In this document: piece after piece, positions 1 through 12,735 of the stretch
Layout of the letters: each line of letters begins with the position of its first letter
Numbering within the stretch: position 1 is the stretch's first letter
Assembly (NCBI GenBank): GCA_964017155.1
Contig: OZ024864.1
Location: forward strand, 37,221,980 to 37,285,979
DNA from: Oasisia sp. SBJ-2009
Lineage: Eukaryota > Annelida > Polychaeta > Sabellida > Siboglinidae
Reading direction: 5' to 3'
DNA length: 64,000 nucleotides
The notes under the pieces: generated by a model
Seen by the model: the letters and a program-made list of their open reading frames with translations, nothing else
What the model was told of the DNA's origin: nothing
The model's database searches: none
Position numbers and translations under genes: made by a program

Positions 1-3000
1 TTTTTCTTTGGGATTGGGTGGTCATTGATAAGTACGCCGAGCATTTCGAGAAAGGTTTTCAGAATAGCACACATTACAGAGTTGATCTTGGTGAATGTAT
101 TTAAAAAAGTAAGAAGGTCTTCGCGGAAGAAAATGAAAACACATTAAGAAGGAGAGTTTGAAAAATAACAGTAAATGACCCAGTTGATGAACTGTCTCGA
201 TAAATAGCGTTAAAACGCAGGTTTTGAGTAGTACCACATTTGGTTCACAAATATAGTACTTCACAGACGTCATACACACTGGTACGAACAGAGACGAGCG
301 TCTTGACGCAGACGGGCGCTACTATATTACCCTGCTAATGTAGTGGTTGCAGTAAGTCGGAGTGGTGGAACAGGGTCCTAATAAACTCACACTAATTAGA
401 ATCTAGACAGTCGGAATAAAATAAAATATAAAAACACGGTCTGACGAAATTGTATCGCCATTGATGAGATCTTTACTGGAACAGGGATCAAGGTTAGATG
501 AATTTATCCTAGATTTCTATTGAAAATGTCTGGATTTGTTTGTTTATTTGTTTGTTCGCGATGGTCTTTGACGTTAATCTTATGGAGTTGAAACCCAAAG
601 ATTATGTTTAATCGAACTTATCCGATGCGAAGGTATACATTAATAGACCCCTATACCAAATGCGTCTGTCTTATTCCGTTTGTTTGTATATACAAAGCGT
701 GTACACTACAAAATCCTGAACATTGTTCATTTTGACATGTCCCGGTAATTGTTTGTGACAACCACTCTGATGATCACCTGAACGCCATTTTGAATTCGGC
801 TACAACATGAAACGTGATCCCAATATGCCAACACTATAGTATAACCACCGGATCGTGTGTTCAACAAGTCCACTGCCTATCGACCACCAACTACAGAATA
901 AATCATATCCAGTTTCCATACGTCTCATAGACATCCCATGACCGTGATTTATCGCTCACGCCAGACACAACAAACATACTAACCCTAATAAGTGTGCACT
1001 TGGCACGTAAAAAGTACCACTCCATTGCTACGTCATTCGCTAGGTGTGTTCACGACCATTCACAGTCCGCCTTTTCTTTCCTCCGCTGTGTGGCTGTAGC
1101 GGCAATTATGCTCGCGCAAAAAAAGACGAAGCAATTTCGCGAAAAGTATGCGTTGAACAATGCCACCAGGTAAAGACACTTAATTAGAAAAAAACACCCA
1201 AAACCGCAGCCGTGATTGCATACTCATGCGGGACATTAGCGAGATGAATGAACTTCTGAATGTTCACACGCCCTTGCGGCAAGGCTGGGTCTAGGTTAAT
1301 AAATCGAATTATAATCTATAGATACGTTTCTTGATAGAGGGCGTTGTCAAATGTACGCATTTAAAAGTATGCGAAAATTACACGAGGTATACGAGATATA
1401 TTATGTTTAACTTATCCCGCAAAAATAGTTGCATCTGCAAGCTACTGTACTCATCAAATAAAAAATTAATCATAATATTAAACGATGAAACAGATTTAGG
1501 TCAATTATATTGGACGCGACATGTTTACGTTCAACTGAACAATAACTATAAAACTCACAGTAAATGTAGTCGTGCTATGGACTGTAAAGTCACTGATGCG
1601 AAACGAGAAACTGGACCAAAGAGCAGATGGATGTTATACTGTTGTCACAGTGGGCGGTATCTGTATAGAACTCTGCACAAGACAGGGTGTAGACGACATC
1701 GCCGCATTCAAGCAAATGGCCGCTTGATCGTCATAGGTGAAATATAAAACAAATTCTGTGTCAAAATGGACAAAAGGTATTGTATAAATATAGAGTTTTG
1801 ACCAAACGTGGATATATTTTGCACACAGCTAATTTTTTTTATTATCAACCGTGGATATATGCTACTCATTTTGGTGACACTGCTTGAAAAGGCTGATCCG
1901 TTTTTTAATCGACGTCGATTGGAATATGAAACAACCGAATTTATCTAATGATGTAGCCATTACGTCGTTGTGGAGGTAATACTGATTCATTGTAGATTTC
2001 TAAGTTGTAATGGCTGTCAATTGTGATTTATATTCACAAATCATAATTGACAACTTCGTAATAATAACAAAGGAATGTTGAACACAGCCGCATAAAGTAA
2101 GTGCAAGATTCGTGCAAACAGAAGTATTCAAACATGAGATTCAGCCACATACTGTCGAAAATGAGACATCTCTATAAATCCGATGTCCACAAGGTTGAGT
2201 GAAGGTATACCGTTGGCGTTGGGTTTGAATTGGTATATTTCTATCGTTGTTTGTAGAACAGAACATGTTATGCATGGAGGCGTTCTATTTGGTAGCTGTT
2301 AGAATGGGGTTATTTCAGGAAATGAGTATAATTGATACGTGTGAACAATTTCGGATACAGTTCATTAGTTTCGTGATTATCTTAAACTATATTTAAGTTA
2401 AACGAATTGTTGTCACAATCATTCATTTTGCTCTCTATACTTGGATCGACCTAACCAACGTCAAATCAACGTTCCCTACACCCAGTACATAGCATGCCCC
2501 GTATACTTATTTTTTCATGTGCCGACGTGTTCGATATACTACTTCATTTGTACCCTATAAAAACAGTCTCAGTCTCATTTTCAGTAAGCGATCTTTAAAA
2601 TGTACTTAACTACCACAGGGGAGAAGATTGCGGTGACGTAGGGGGCCATTGCGGTCGTCGCTGTCGTCTTGGCATGCGCCATGTAACGCATAGCGGGCAT
2701 GCAGAATGCCCATAATTTGGATCAAAGTCATAAAATGAGTATCATTACGTGCTTACGATACTTCCGGGTCCCAAATTCGTGTTTTAGATAACAAAAGGGG
2801 CCACTGTGCACGTAGACAAATCGCAACATCTCACAGAGTCGGCAGACGTCTCAACTACCACCTTTGATGCGCCGTTCGCGATCATATTTCTCTCTGACTT
2901 ATCGCATCGATTTTCCTATTTAGAGTCACCTTTCTTCTTCTTCTACAGTTTCTAACATAATTACTGTTATTGCATCTTTCTCTATCGAAACTTCCATTTT

Positions 3001-3456
3001 GCTGTTATTCAAGTCAAATTGGGCGCCATCTTTGTTTTGTCAATTCTAGAGTATGGCGAATTCCAGTGGTACCTTACACGGTTTCTCTTGCGTCGACTTC
3101 ATAGGAGGGTTTAGTCATCTCATATCTTCCTTACCAATGTGCTTCAACTACGTCCGCTCAGAACGTGTAGTGCTGTCCCGATGTTATACGTATTTTCATT
3201 TTTCTGTCCACGTTAATCCTTTTTGTGTGTACGTTATAATTTTTCTGTGTACATTACTACACACACAGGTTCGATTCTCTTTAAATTGCTTGTATGATAT
3301 ATGTATGGGCGCACACATTACAAGGTAATAGCTGGCCACGACAGCACCAATCACTGTGTTCCTTTCTACCTATAAATGACGTGATGCGTTTGCTTTCTTT
3401 CTAATTGAAAACAGTATTGTGAAATCGCAAATACTTTGCAAAACACCAGTGATGCT
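1..3456. other. No recognisable gene
   Basis: Mixed-composition DNA with scattered short open frames lacking domain similarity or splice support. An imperfect 15-bp hairpin (TGTCAATTRTGATTT arms) is at about 2017-2055. Confidence 0.6.
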
Positions 3457-3620
3457 AGTAAGTAAGTAAAAGCTTTATTTCTTGATGGTAACCATGCTTC
3501 ATTTCATACACTCCAACGAAGGCCATATTGCCATTTCCGACGTCTAACATGGAGGCCAAACTCAGACCTATCGGTTTCCGTATCGGGGCAGAAGGACCAA
3601 ATTTAGACATGGAGACAGAC
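3457..3620 (-). repeat. Possible retroelement 3' end with (ACTT)n tail
   Basis: On the minus strand, AAGAAATAAAGCTTTT is followed by ACTTACTTACT, resembling a LINE or SINE terminus. The body is unrecognised. Confidence 0.3.
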
Positions 3621-4097
3621 GGAAACGTTATCAACCGTGTTTACGCCTTGGCACGTGTCAACGTCTTGAATTGAGATGTCAACGTCATGACGGAGCAGCG
3701 GCTTGGTTCCTTCCGAGGTGACAGACCAACACGGAAATAAACGTCACTGTTTTGGTGACTTCGAGCTGCGGACTTTAGACTGTCTACGTCGCCTCCCGAC
3801 ACTGGCCCAGCGGTTATCTCGTGAATGCGGGGAACGCGGGCTAACCGAGCATTCCGCGGCTCTGACGTATAGAAAACTGTCGAAAACAACCCCACGTTAG
3901 GGGGCTCGTTAAACGTCTGGAAAATTAGAAGAAAAAATATATATATGTGTAAGAAGTTGCGAAAATATATCTCTTTATTTTAGAAACCCCAAAGTTCATT
4001 TTAAAATATTTCACTACACTGGTGTTTAGAAAGCTCTTCGGAATCAACGTTCTTGTAGCCCTAGTTCATAATTTATTCGGTTGAGTTCATGTTGAAC

Positions 4098-4099
<2 letters not shown>

Positions 4100-4137
<38 letters not shown>

Positions 4138-4257
4138 GCTCAAAATAAACGCAACCAAATAAATTATATATAATATGATAATATGTATGTATATTATACA
4201 TGTATATATATATATAATGTATATATATATATGTATAATGTATATATAGTATATATA

Positions 4258-4307
<50 letters not shown>

Positions 4308-4335
4308 GATCGAAACAAACTCAACGAAATAAATG

Positions 4336-4415
<80 letters not shown>
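4100..4415. repeat. (AT)n microsatellite cluster
   Basis: AT runs at 4100-4134, 4260-4304 and 4336-4413, separated by related text (TAATTGCTCAAAATAAACGC, TAATTGATCGAAACAAACTC). This suggests two copies of a small AT-bounded unit. Confidence 0.9.
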
Positions 4416-4418
<3 letters not shown>

Positions 4419-4524
4419 GATACGGAAATATGACTGAGAAGTCACAACCTACTATTAACAGCAACTCTTCTAAAACATAGATGGTAAATATGATCATGCT
4501 ATCACAACAACTTTGTGGCTACTA

Positions 4525-5143
4525 TGCATATAGATATAACAATATGCTGAAATATGTTAGCCTTACGACATGCTTTATAATACATATTGAGATTAATCTA
4601 ATTATCTAAGGTTGAAGGCCAAATCTAAATATTAACTTCTTTTTATAGGATGACTGCTTGGGCTGCCATATGATTTCTAACTGGGACTGTACCATAGAAA
4701 GTTAGCAACACAATTTAAAACAAGTCAGCTTCTTTTATAATTTTGGTAGTACAATTATATGAAATGCGCATATGGTTACGAATAAATTAATTACTAATTA
4801 TTCTAGTTGGACAGACCTCTGAAAGAGTTGCGACACCAGGAAGTTTAACAACATTCTTTTCGGGCCACGTCTAAAGGATGTTTGCACGATTATTGCGTCA
4901 GTCTACACAAACCTATACATCTCTTCTGGCGGACTTGTCTATGCATCACTCCCCCCACTAGACTCATCTCTCTCCACCCATCCCTTCCTCTGTCTGTCAG
5001 TCTGTCTTTCGCTCTCTCTTTGTGTCTCTCTTTGTCTCTCTGTCTCTCTGTCTCTCTGTCTCTCTGTCTGCCTCTCTCTCTGTATCTCTCTCTCTCTCTG
5101 TCTGTCTGTCTGTCTGCCTGTCTGCCTGTCTGCCTCTCTCTCT

Positions 5144-5203
<60 letters not shown>

Positions 5204-5985
5204 ATCCCCATGTCCGCACGCACGCCCGTCCGTGCGTCCGCCCGCAACAACAACAGCGATATCATGAGCGTAGGTGTAACTGACGCACCTTGTGGCTAAA
5301 ATATCACTCTGTTAGATACGTGGGAACTTTACAATCACCAAAAGACTCCAGGACTATGCATGGCAACCCTGATATGAAAACAAGTAGAGGGAATGTACAT
5401 TTTTAGTCGTTAAATGAGAGACTGTCATGTAAAGGATACTGCAATGGTGAATACATTGGCGTGTCTTTATAACACCTCGTTTGATTAAAGTTAGTATCCA
5501 TAAAGATATAAAAATATGCCTTTCAATTAATTAATATGTCAGCCTTACGACATGCTTTATAATAATATTTAATTAATATAATTATCTATACTAAGGTTAA
5601 AGGCCAAATCTAAAAATTAGCATCTTTTTATAGGATGACGTCTTGGCCTGTCATATGATTTCTAACGGGGACTGTACCATAGCAACACAAATAAAAACAC
5701 GTCAGTAATTAAGAGGTTCTTTGATATGTAAAAGATCATGTAATTTAGGCAATACAATTATATTAAATGCGCATATGATTACGTATAAATTAATTACTAA
5801 TAATTCTAGTTGGACAAACCTCTGAAAGAGTTTCGCCACAAGGAAGTTTAACAACCTTCTTTTCGGGCCACGTCAAAAGGATGTTTGCACGATTATTGCG
5901 TCCGTCTACACAAACCTATATATCTCTTCTGGCGGACTTGTCTATGCAGCACTGCCCCCACTAGACTAATCTCTCTCCCTCTCTC
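4525..5985 (+). repeat. 1003-bp tandem duplication (4525-4985 and 5503-5985)
   Basis: Long matching text (GCCTTACGACATGCTTTATA, TTAATTACTAAT, TTTCGGGCCACGTC, TTGCACGATTATTGCGTC) recurs at a 1003-bp offset. Both copies run into pyrimidine-rich microsatellites that then differ: TCTG/CCCTGT in the first, CCGT/CCGC in the second. Confidence 0.85.
4980..5207 (+). repeat. TCTC/TCTG microsatellite and (CCCTGT)n hexanucleotide
   Basis: TC-rich stretch with TCTG runs (5098-5140), then about ten CCCTGT units (5144-5203). The long open frames here are repeat artefacts. Confidence 0.95.
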
Positions 5986-6290
5986 TCTGTCTGGCTCTAT
6001 CTCTCTTTCCCTCTCTCTTTCTCTCTCTCTATCTTTGTCTGTCCCTGTCTGTGTGTCTGTCTGTCTTTCGTTCTCTCTCTCTCAGTCTCTCTCTCTCCAT
6101 GTCCGTCCGTCCGTCCGTCCGTCCGTCCGTCCGTCCGTCCGTCCGTCCGTCCGTCCGTCCGTCCGTCCGTCCGTCCGTCCGTCCGTCCGCCCGCCCGCCC
6201 GCCCGCCCGCCCGCCCGCCCGCCCGCCCGCCCGCCCGCCCGCCCGCCCGCCCGCCCGCCCGTCCGCCCGTCCGTCCGCCCGTCCGACCGC
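5970..6290 (+). repeat. (CT)n, then (CCGT)n and (CCGC)n tetranucleotides
   Basis: About 21 CCGT units (6101-6188) pass abruptly into about 19 CCGC units (6188-6262), then mixed units. The minus strand is a long G-rich run able to form G-quadruplexes. Confidence 0.95.
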
Positions 6291-6299
6291 TTGTGCCAC

Positions 6300-9090
6300 G
6301 GTTTCTGTATGGGTTTATACTAGTCTTGTCACTTGATCGAGCCATAAGTTGTTTCTGTTTACATTCCTTTCTTACGAGGCAACGTCCGTGGGGTTCTGCA
6401 CATATTTCGAATCTACCTTGCAATGCATATTCGTTTTCTATGTATTTTGGGGTGTTAGGGTAGTCAAACAGATTAGGTTCCACTTTATAAAGTCAGGCTA
6501 CGCCGTGTACACAATCGACAAAAATATTTCTGACATAAATGTGATACTGCTGAACATTTGTATCGATCACACAAGAGAAACATTATTATCAACATATATC
6601 ATATGACGAAATTAACATGACCTTTTAAATTAATATAATATTTTGAGAACTGCACTCCGGGCAGTTGCATGTTACTCATATGTGAGGATCTCACTTAGAA
6701 AGCGATGTAGCTAATAGAATTTTGATTTATGTGTACTTATCTTTGTTGTTTATATTAGCACTACATTTTGGGAACATAACCACATTGATTAAACCCACAT
6801 TCAATTACATTTCAACAATTCACCACAAAACAATAGTTTGCGTGTAAACATAACCGCTTTCGTTAAAAACGAGTTCAGTTCAATTACAAAGTAATAAAGT
6901 AATCAGTCCATGCTGACAACCATCGTCCAAACTACCACAGACACCAAAACAGCAGTCGACAAAACTGTTATTTCTTCGCCTGTGACCACAAACCACGGCT
7001 AGAAGCGTGACAGCGACACGAGTATCTAGTCACCTCACCGCAGAATGAACATACAACGCGTGTGTTCTTTCGCCGATGCGAATCATCGTTCGTTTTCACA
7101 AGAACTCACACAGAATAAAAACAACAGACTAGGGCCACCAACGCGCCCACTGCGCATCCGTTCAATGGACATCCGCGTTCGAGCGGAAACTCATCTCTTG
7201 GTGTCTTCAGAATATACCGGAAGTGTGATTAGCGCCATTTTGACCGCAGCAAACACTTACCGATGGACTGTTTGCTGCGGTTTGGCTACACATAGAGAAA
7301 GCAAAACAGCACGAAATAGCGCATCTCCGCTCGGAAATTAGACCGTCTCGTCGCCAGGAAGTCGTACGTTATTCTTGTCGTTGCAACCTGCGGCAACACT
7401 TTAATGATGTATGTGTAATTTGTCTGGCATATCGTACATTTGTGACTCAGACGCCCATTGCGTTTACACAGCAAAACAAAACGTTTGCATGCTGTGCCTT
7501 GATAGGAATCAAGCATGCATAATGTCAATAATCCCAACATTAAGATAAGTGAAATTAGACACATAAAGAGGTCAATATTCTGTTTTCCGACCATAACTTA
7601 TTACAATATTAATTATTGTTTGTAACTTAAGGTGGGTGATATGGAGGTATATTAGTATTTATGAGCATACCAAAACACTATTGTTAATTAGTTATAATAA
7701 GTAGTCTTTGAAAGCAGTCTGCATGGGATTCTAGCGACTCTAGGTTGATGGACACTAAATATTTCTTATATATACCCACCCACCCACAGAGCAGCCACCG
7801 AGGTTCTTGTAATAACATAGGCAAATATTGCAAATTACCTAGTATTTGCACAGCGAGCATGTTCCTGTTTAATAATATCCGCGTCGATATAGATCGAGTG
7901 GGAGTGTTTGACTCATGGAAACTGCGGCAATATTATTTTAGGCACCACATTTGCAATGAGATTTATTATCATCACACAACTGAGAAAATCGGCGGAAATC
8001 AGAACCAACCAAGAAAGACAAGACGTGTTCATTCTTAAGTAAGTAGTGTGCATGTGCAAACAAAAATGGCTTAAATAAAGCGAAATGCGTTCGTTACATA
8101 ATTATGTAATCATTCATTAATAGCGCATCATTATTACATCACCACCGGCCCAGCTATTACCGTTGTAATACTACTTACACTACCAGTTTAAACTGGTTTT
8201 ATTAATAATGTCGCTATAAACCCGGCCAGATAATATACGTGTGGCTCACATGAACAATGTATCATCTTTTGTGCTATCATATTTTGTGCTATGTTATCTT
8301 AACATTGCAAAGCATGTAAAAACAACGTTTGTGTGGCTTTAAGGAAAGCAATACATAGATTGATATATAGGAAACACGAAGATTCGCTGGACATTTATAT
8401 CTAACTTAGGACGATCTAAGTATGGAACTTTAATAGCGCATTATTATTAACAAATCACCAGTCTAATTAATAACAGTAATGACATACAATCTACTGAGAT
8501 ACACGGAACAGCCTATTGCAATATTGGCAGCCAGCAAGCAACCTGACGTGAATAATCCGCTTCGCCTGCATGTATCGGCCGGCCACTGTAACCACGGCGT
8601 GCGTGGCCGGACAGATCGCTTCTATTAGTATTAGTTGACAACCAACACGTAGAGGTATTTCCTTCCAGACAACGCGTTTGTGTTGACATTAAGTCAGCGA
8701 GGCCCCGTTGAACGCCAGCGCAGTTCCGTCGGATGTTGAGGGCATTAGCATAGCGCAGCGGGGGAGGAGGGGGGGGGGGATGAGACGGGTGGCGTGACGA
8801 CAAATCAATGGCCTTCCTGCGGTCTCACGCGATCGTGCATTGTCGGCCTGTGGCGTGCACGATTCACCGACTCGGCAGAACGGGAAACACCCCTCAAGCG
8901 AGGTGGTCTACTTAGTGGTCGGGTGGAACGTAGGCGCCCCTTAATATTTGGTTTATAGTTTGTTATTAACCTGCTGCGTCACTCTGCTTAGCAATGAAAA
9001 TCTGCGCTTGACTAAACTTGGTCCCCACCCACCCTTAATAGACCTTGAAGTTAATATAATAAAACCGATGTGTTGTAACTCTTCTTGAGT
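6300..9090. other. No recognisable gene
   Basis: Only small open frames without family similarity. A 16-bp perfect palindrome ACCAGTTTAAACTGGT is at 8182-8197. Confidence 0.6.
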
Positions 9091-9097
9091 CCGGAAT

Positions 9098-9250
9098 TGT
9101 TAATAATAGTAATAGCAATATTAGTAATAATAGCATTAGTAGTAGTAATAATAATAACAACAATATTACTAATAGTAGTGATATTAGTACCAATAACAGC
9201 AGCAGTAGTAGTAGTAATAATAGTTGTACTATTACTACTACTACTACTAT

Positions 9251-9298
<48 letters not shown>

Positions 9299-9372
9299 CA
9301 GTAGCAGTAGCAGTAGCAGTAGCAGTAGCAGTAGCAGTAGCAGTAGCAGTAGCAGTAGCAGTAGCAGTTGTA
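9098..9372 (+). repeat. ATT/AGT trinucleotide block ending in (GTAGCA)n
   Basis: Imperfect TAA/AGT triplets, then AGT repeats (9250-9297), then about twelve GTAGCA units. No gene is supported. Confidence 0.95.
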
Positions 9373-12007
9373 GTAGTAACATTTATAATGTACTTTTCCA
9401 GTTCTTACGAGTTAGATGTTCTCAGCTTCCTGTGGCTACTTCAACTGTGACGGTTACTGATCAATTAGAATGACTGCTGGGTAGTTATGCTTACGTTTAT
9501 GTTTTATGTATCATAGGCCTACGCACCGAAAGAGGGTGGCGACTATGTATTGGAGGGCGGAAACGCGGAGGGGGCGTCGGAAGTCACTTCCTATAGGAAG
9601 GGTGTCTACAAGTGACAAACTCTGACTCTGTCAGCGATACACCCAGGCTTCGGGCGCCGCGAAATGACACACGAATTTATGAAGTAGTAAAGTAGGAACA
9701 TTTTATAGTGACAACATCGCACGCTGTAATCGACTTTATGGAGCAAACACAGAAAAAGGCGTGTCAACACGCGTGTAGGGTGAGGTTATATTGATTATAT
9801 ATTCCCGTAGACAACCAGCGAGATATTTCATTGAGCATTTGTCTCATGATGTTCTGTTAAGTTTCCCAGGTCGTTTAACTGCCATCTGGTGCGTGAAAGA
9901 TGTGAACATCCGACGCTTCCTTTTCAAAAAAGCTGTTCCGCTCTGGTGCACAAACAATTATATGCACTCAGTCATTCACTAGTCTACGTACGTGCTATAA
10001 ACATGTCTACGCTAGCACCCATTGCCCATCATTTAGGATAGTGTACTGGAACGTCGCACGATAACCACCGCGATAGTTTGGTTGTATCTTTACGTGTGAT
10101 CGTAAATAGTAGGATTCCAACTATTTCAGCATGGTATAATACCCGTGTAATTGTTACAACATTTATTCATCCCTTTGCGCCACAACTCGAATACAGGTAT
10201 TCTTTGGAAAAAAACTCCTCTGTCTGTCTAGACGGTAGTTCGTCACGCAGTAGTATGTGTACAACTGCAGAACATAAGTCTTTTACCTTTCTTCGTGTCC
10301 ATACAAACCAACAGACATGTCTACACAGGCTTTGCAGTTGTTCATTCACGTGTAGCAACAGTGACTTTCTTCACGGCATTGATTACGTGGCTACGAGAAA
10401 ACCCACCTCTCCTTGTTGCAATGCCTTTTGTTACTACGGAGACATTGCGTTCCTAATGATGGTATTCGTGTCAGGCCAAAGGCGCTCCGTGTCTGCCGCA
10501 CAAAGACTACGAAGATACTGATCTACCCTCGCCACATCCCTGTGGCCTGGCGAGAAAGACCGGCACAGACTCCGGTTACGTCTGTCTTGAGAATATTAGG
10601 ATACGTCTATCGCCGTCACCTGCATTCTCAAACAGTCGTCTAATCTACCGCACGTGGACATTGTTACCAGTGATGCGCAACTTTGGTAAGTGACGCTTCT
10701 GCATTTTATCGTCTATAGTGGATCACTAACAGTTACGTTGTTCCAATCAGTAACCTCTTGCAACAGTAAATTTTAGCGTAGCATTTTAAGGGCTAACTAA
10801 ACTGGGCCGATTTTGCCCTATACCAATGTTTCTGAGAGAGAAAACTGCTTGACAAAGACCCGTTCACCCTGGATGTTGACAGATCACGTTCAAATATCGG
10901 TACACTCACGTGACACTATAGGTATATTGTTGTGGGTATCAATCTGACCGTGCACCCTCTCTCGTTGTCCAGTAGCATAACTGCATGTCAACGGGTGCAA
11001 CTCAGCAAATCGTTCTGTTTCGTACGCCATCACGCGAGTCGTTTTCCCAAACCACAAGTAATTGTGTGATCGTCTGATACACACATGGTATAGATCTACA
11101 ATATGCTTCTTCAACTGATCCGTGATAGTATCTCTTTTTGTTGCGCCATCGTTGCGCATCCTAGACACTTCAGGTGTGTAGCTATTCTTTTGTCAAACAT
11201 CGACATTTTCTCAAGTTCTTCGAAGAGAAAACACTAGTGATGACAGTTCTCAGCTTTATCAACGTCGGTTTGAGTCACGGAGGATTGTATGTGTCTTGTT
11301 TCGCCGATCTACAATCGTGTCTCCATCTTAGATATCGCGTACTTGTTGACAAAGTATTCAGCTGCTTTTTAAACCAGCCTCACGATATATGCTCGCCTGC
11401 GTTGTGTCGTCATTGTTGAAGGGAGATTCACGATAACGTTTGCATGCGTATGTTTTCTTTTTTGCCTCATTTGTGGTATTGAAGTTATTCGTTCACAAAG
11501 AGTTCGTGTTATATCATTGTACGCATTTTGTGTTGCTTCTGTTCTGTTATATTCATCAACATCGTTTTTCTTAACTCATTACTGCAGTTTTTCGAGCATC
11601 CTTTATTTTTCTCATTCTGAGCAATCGCAAGGGTTGAATGACCGTCAGTCCTTGACGTAATGGTGACCAATGCTTCATTACCATAACAATATTAGTCCAT
11701 GGGCCAGACCAGGGACCATTTCACCAACGTTGTTAAGAGCTCTTAAAACCGAATTTGCACTTTAAGATCAGTTTTGATCCTTAACAGTGATCTTGAATAC
11801 ATGAACATTGTCAACACCACGACACTGATGTGTCATGGAAGTAGTATCATTGGTAATATGACAATAGGTATTGTGCCGTCTATTGATATGAATACTATTT
11901 CAACGTGTAGACTTTGCGTGAGCACGCACGTACACTGTAATTATTGTACGTACACTGTAATTATTACAATAATAGTAGTGTATGATTTAATATTAATTTA
12001 ATTACGT

Positions 12008-12008
12008 G

Positions 12009-12063
<55 letters not shown>

Positions 12064-12182
12064 GTGCGTGTGTGTGTTTGTTCGTTCGTGCATGTGTATA
12101 TTGTGCGTGCGTGTGTGTGTTTGTTCGTTCGTGCATGTGTATGTTGTGCGTGGGTGCGTGCAAAATGCGTGCGTGCGTATAT
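12008..12182 (+). repeat. (TG)n microsatellite with a duplicated variant tail
   Basis: TG run at 12010-12057, then two copies of TTTGTTCGTTCGTGCATGTG (12077 and 12120). Confidence 0.95.
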
Positions 12183-12430
12183 ATATACGCATGATTTACA
12201 GTTATTTTGATACAGTGTATAGCGAAACTTGACTTTAGTCACAAACGAAAATAATACTATAAATGACTGTGCACAACTGCAACCTAGGTCAACAATGAAT
12301 ATCGTAAAAAATGAATCGCAGGAAATTAAACATGCTTAAACATGAACATGACTAAATTAGTGATTAGGGAAAACATTATTTGATGATTTGAATTTTTGTA
12401 TAATGAATATAATAATATCATATAATATTA

Positions 12431-12517
12431 TTTAGGTTCTAGTCGCACACAAGTAATAATAGTATAATAGTAATAATACTAATTATTATTATTACTTGTG
12501 TGCGACTAACACCTAAA
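12431..12517. repeat. 87-bp foldback element
   Basis: Arms 12431-12461 and 12487-12517 (TTTAGG, then AGTCGCACACAAG, and its reverse complement) pair over about 31 bp with two mismatches, around an AT-rich 25-bp centre. Likely a tiny MITE or a relic. Confidence 0.8.
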
Positions 12518-12628
12518 CAGCATTATATGAATTATTATTATATTAATTACAAGATTCCCCAAGTAGGCCTACTACAGAATAATACTCCATGTCTACGTGC
12601 GTACCGGCACCACCATGCCGGTCCCCTG

Positions 12629-12735
12629 ATAACTATTACTCGAGAGGTACATCTCCGTCTGCGCCAAGGTTACGTAACCCCCCACGATAACTATTACGCG
12701 AGAAGTACGTCTCAGTCTGCGCCAAGGTTAAGTCG
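12629..12735 (+). repeat. 58-bp tandem duplication
   Basis: ATAACTATTAC, CGAGA, GTACRTCTC and GTCTGCGCCAAGGTTA occur twice at a 58-bp offset. Confidence 0.85.

Noticed and set aside
1331..1747. 138-codon frame whose end (LYCCHSGRYL) vaguely recalls an FGF core
   Set aside because: The match is short, the frame starts at a TTG, and the other conserved FGF positions are missing.
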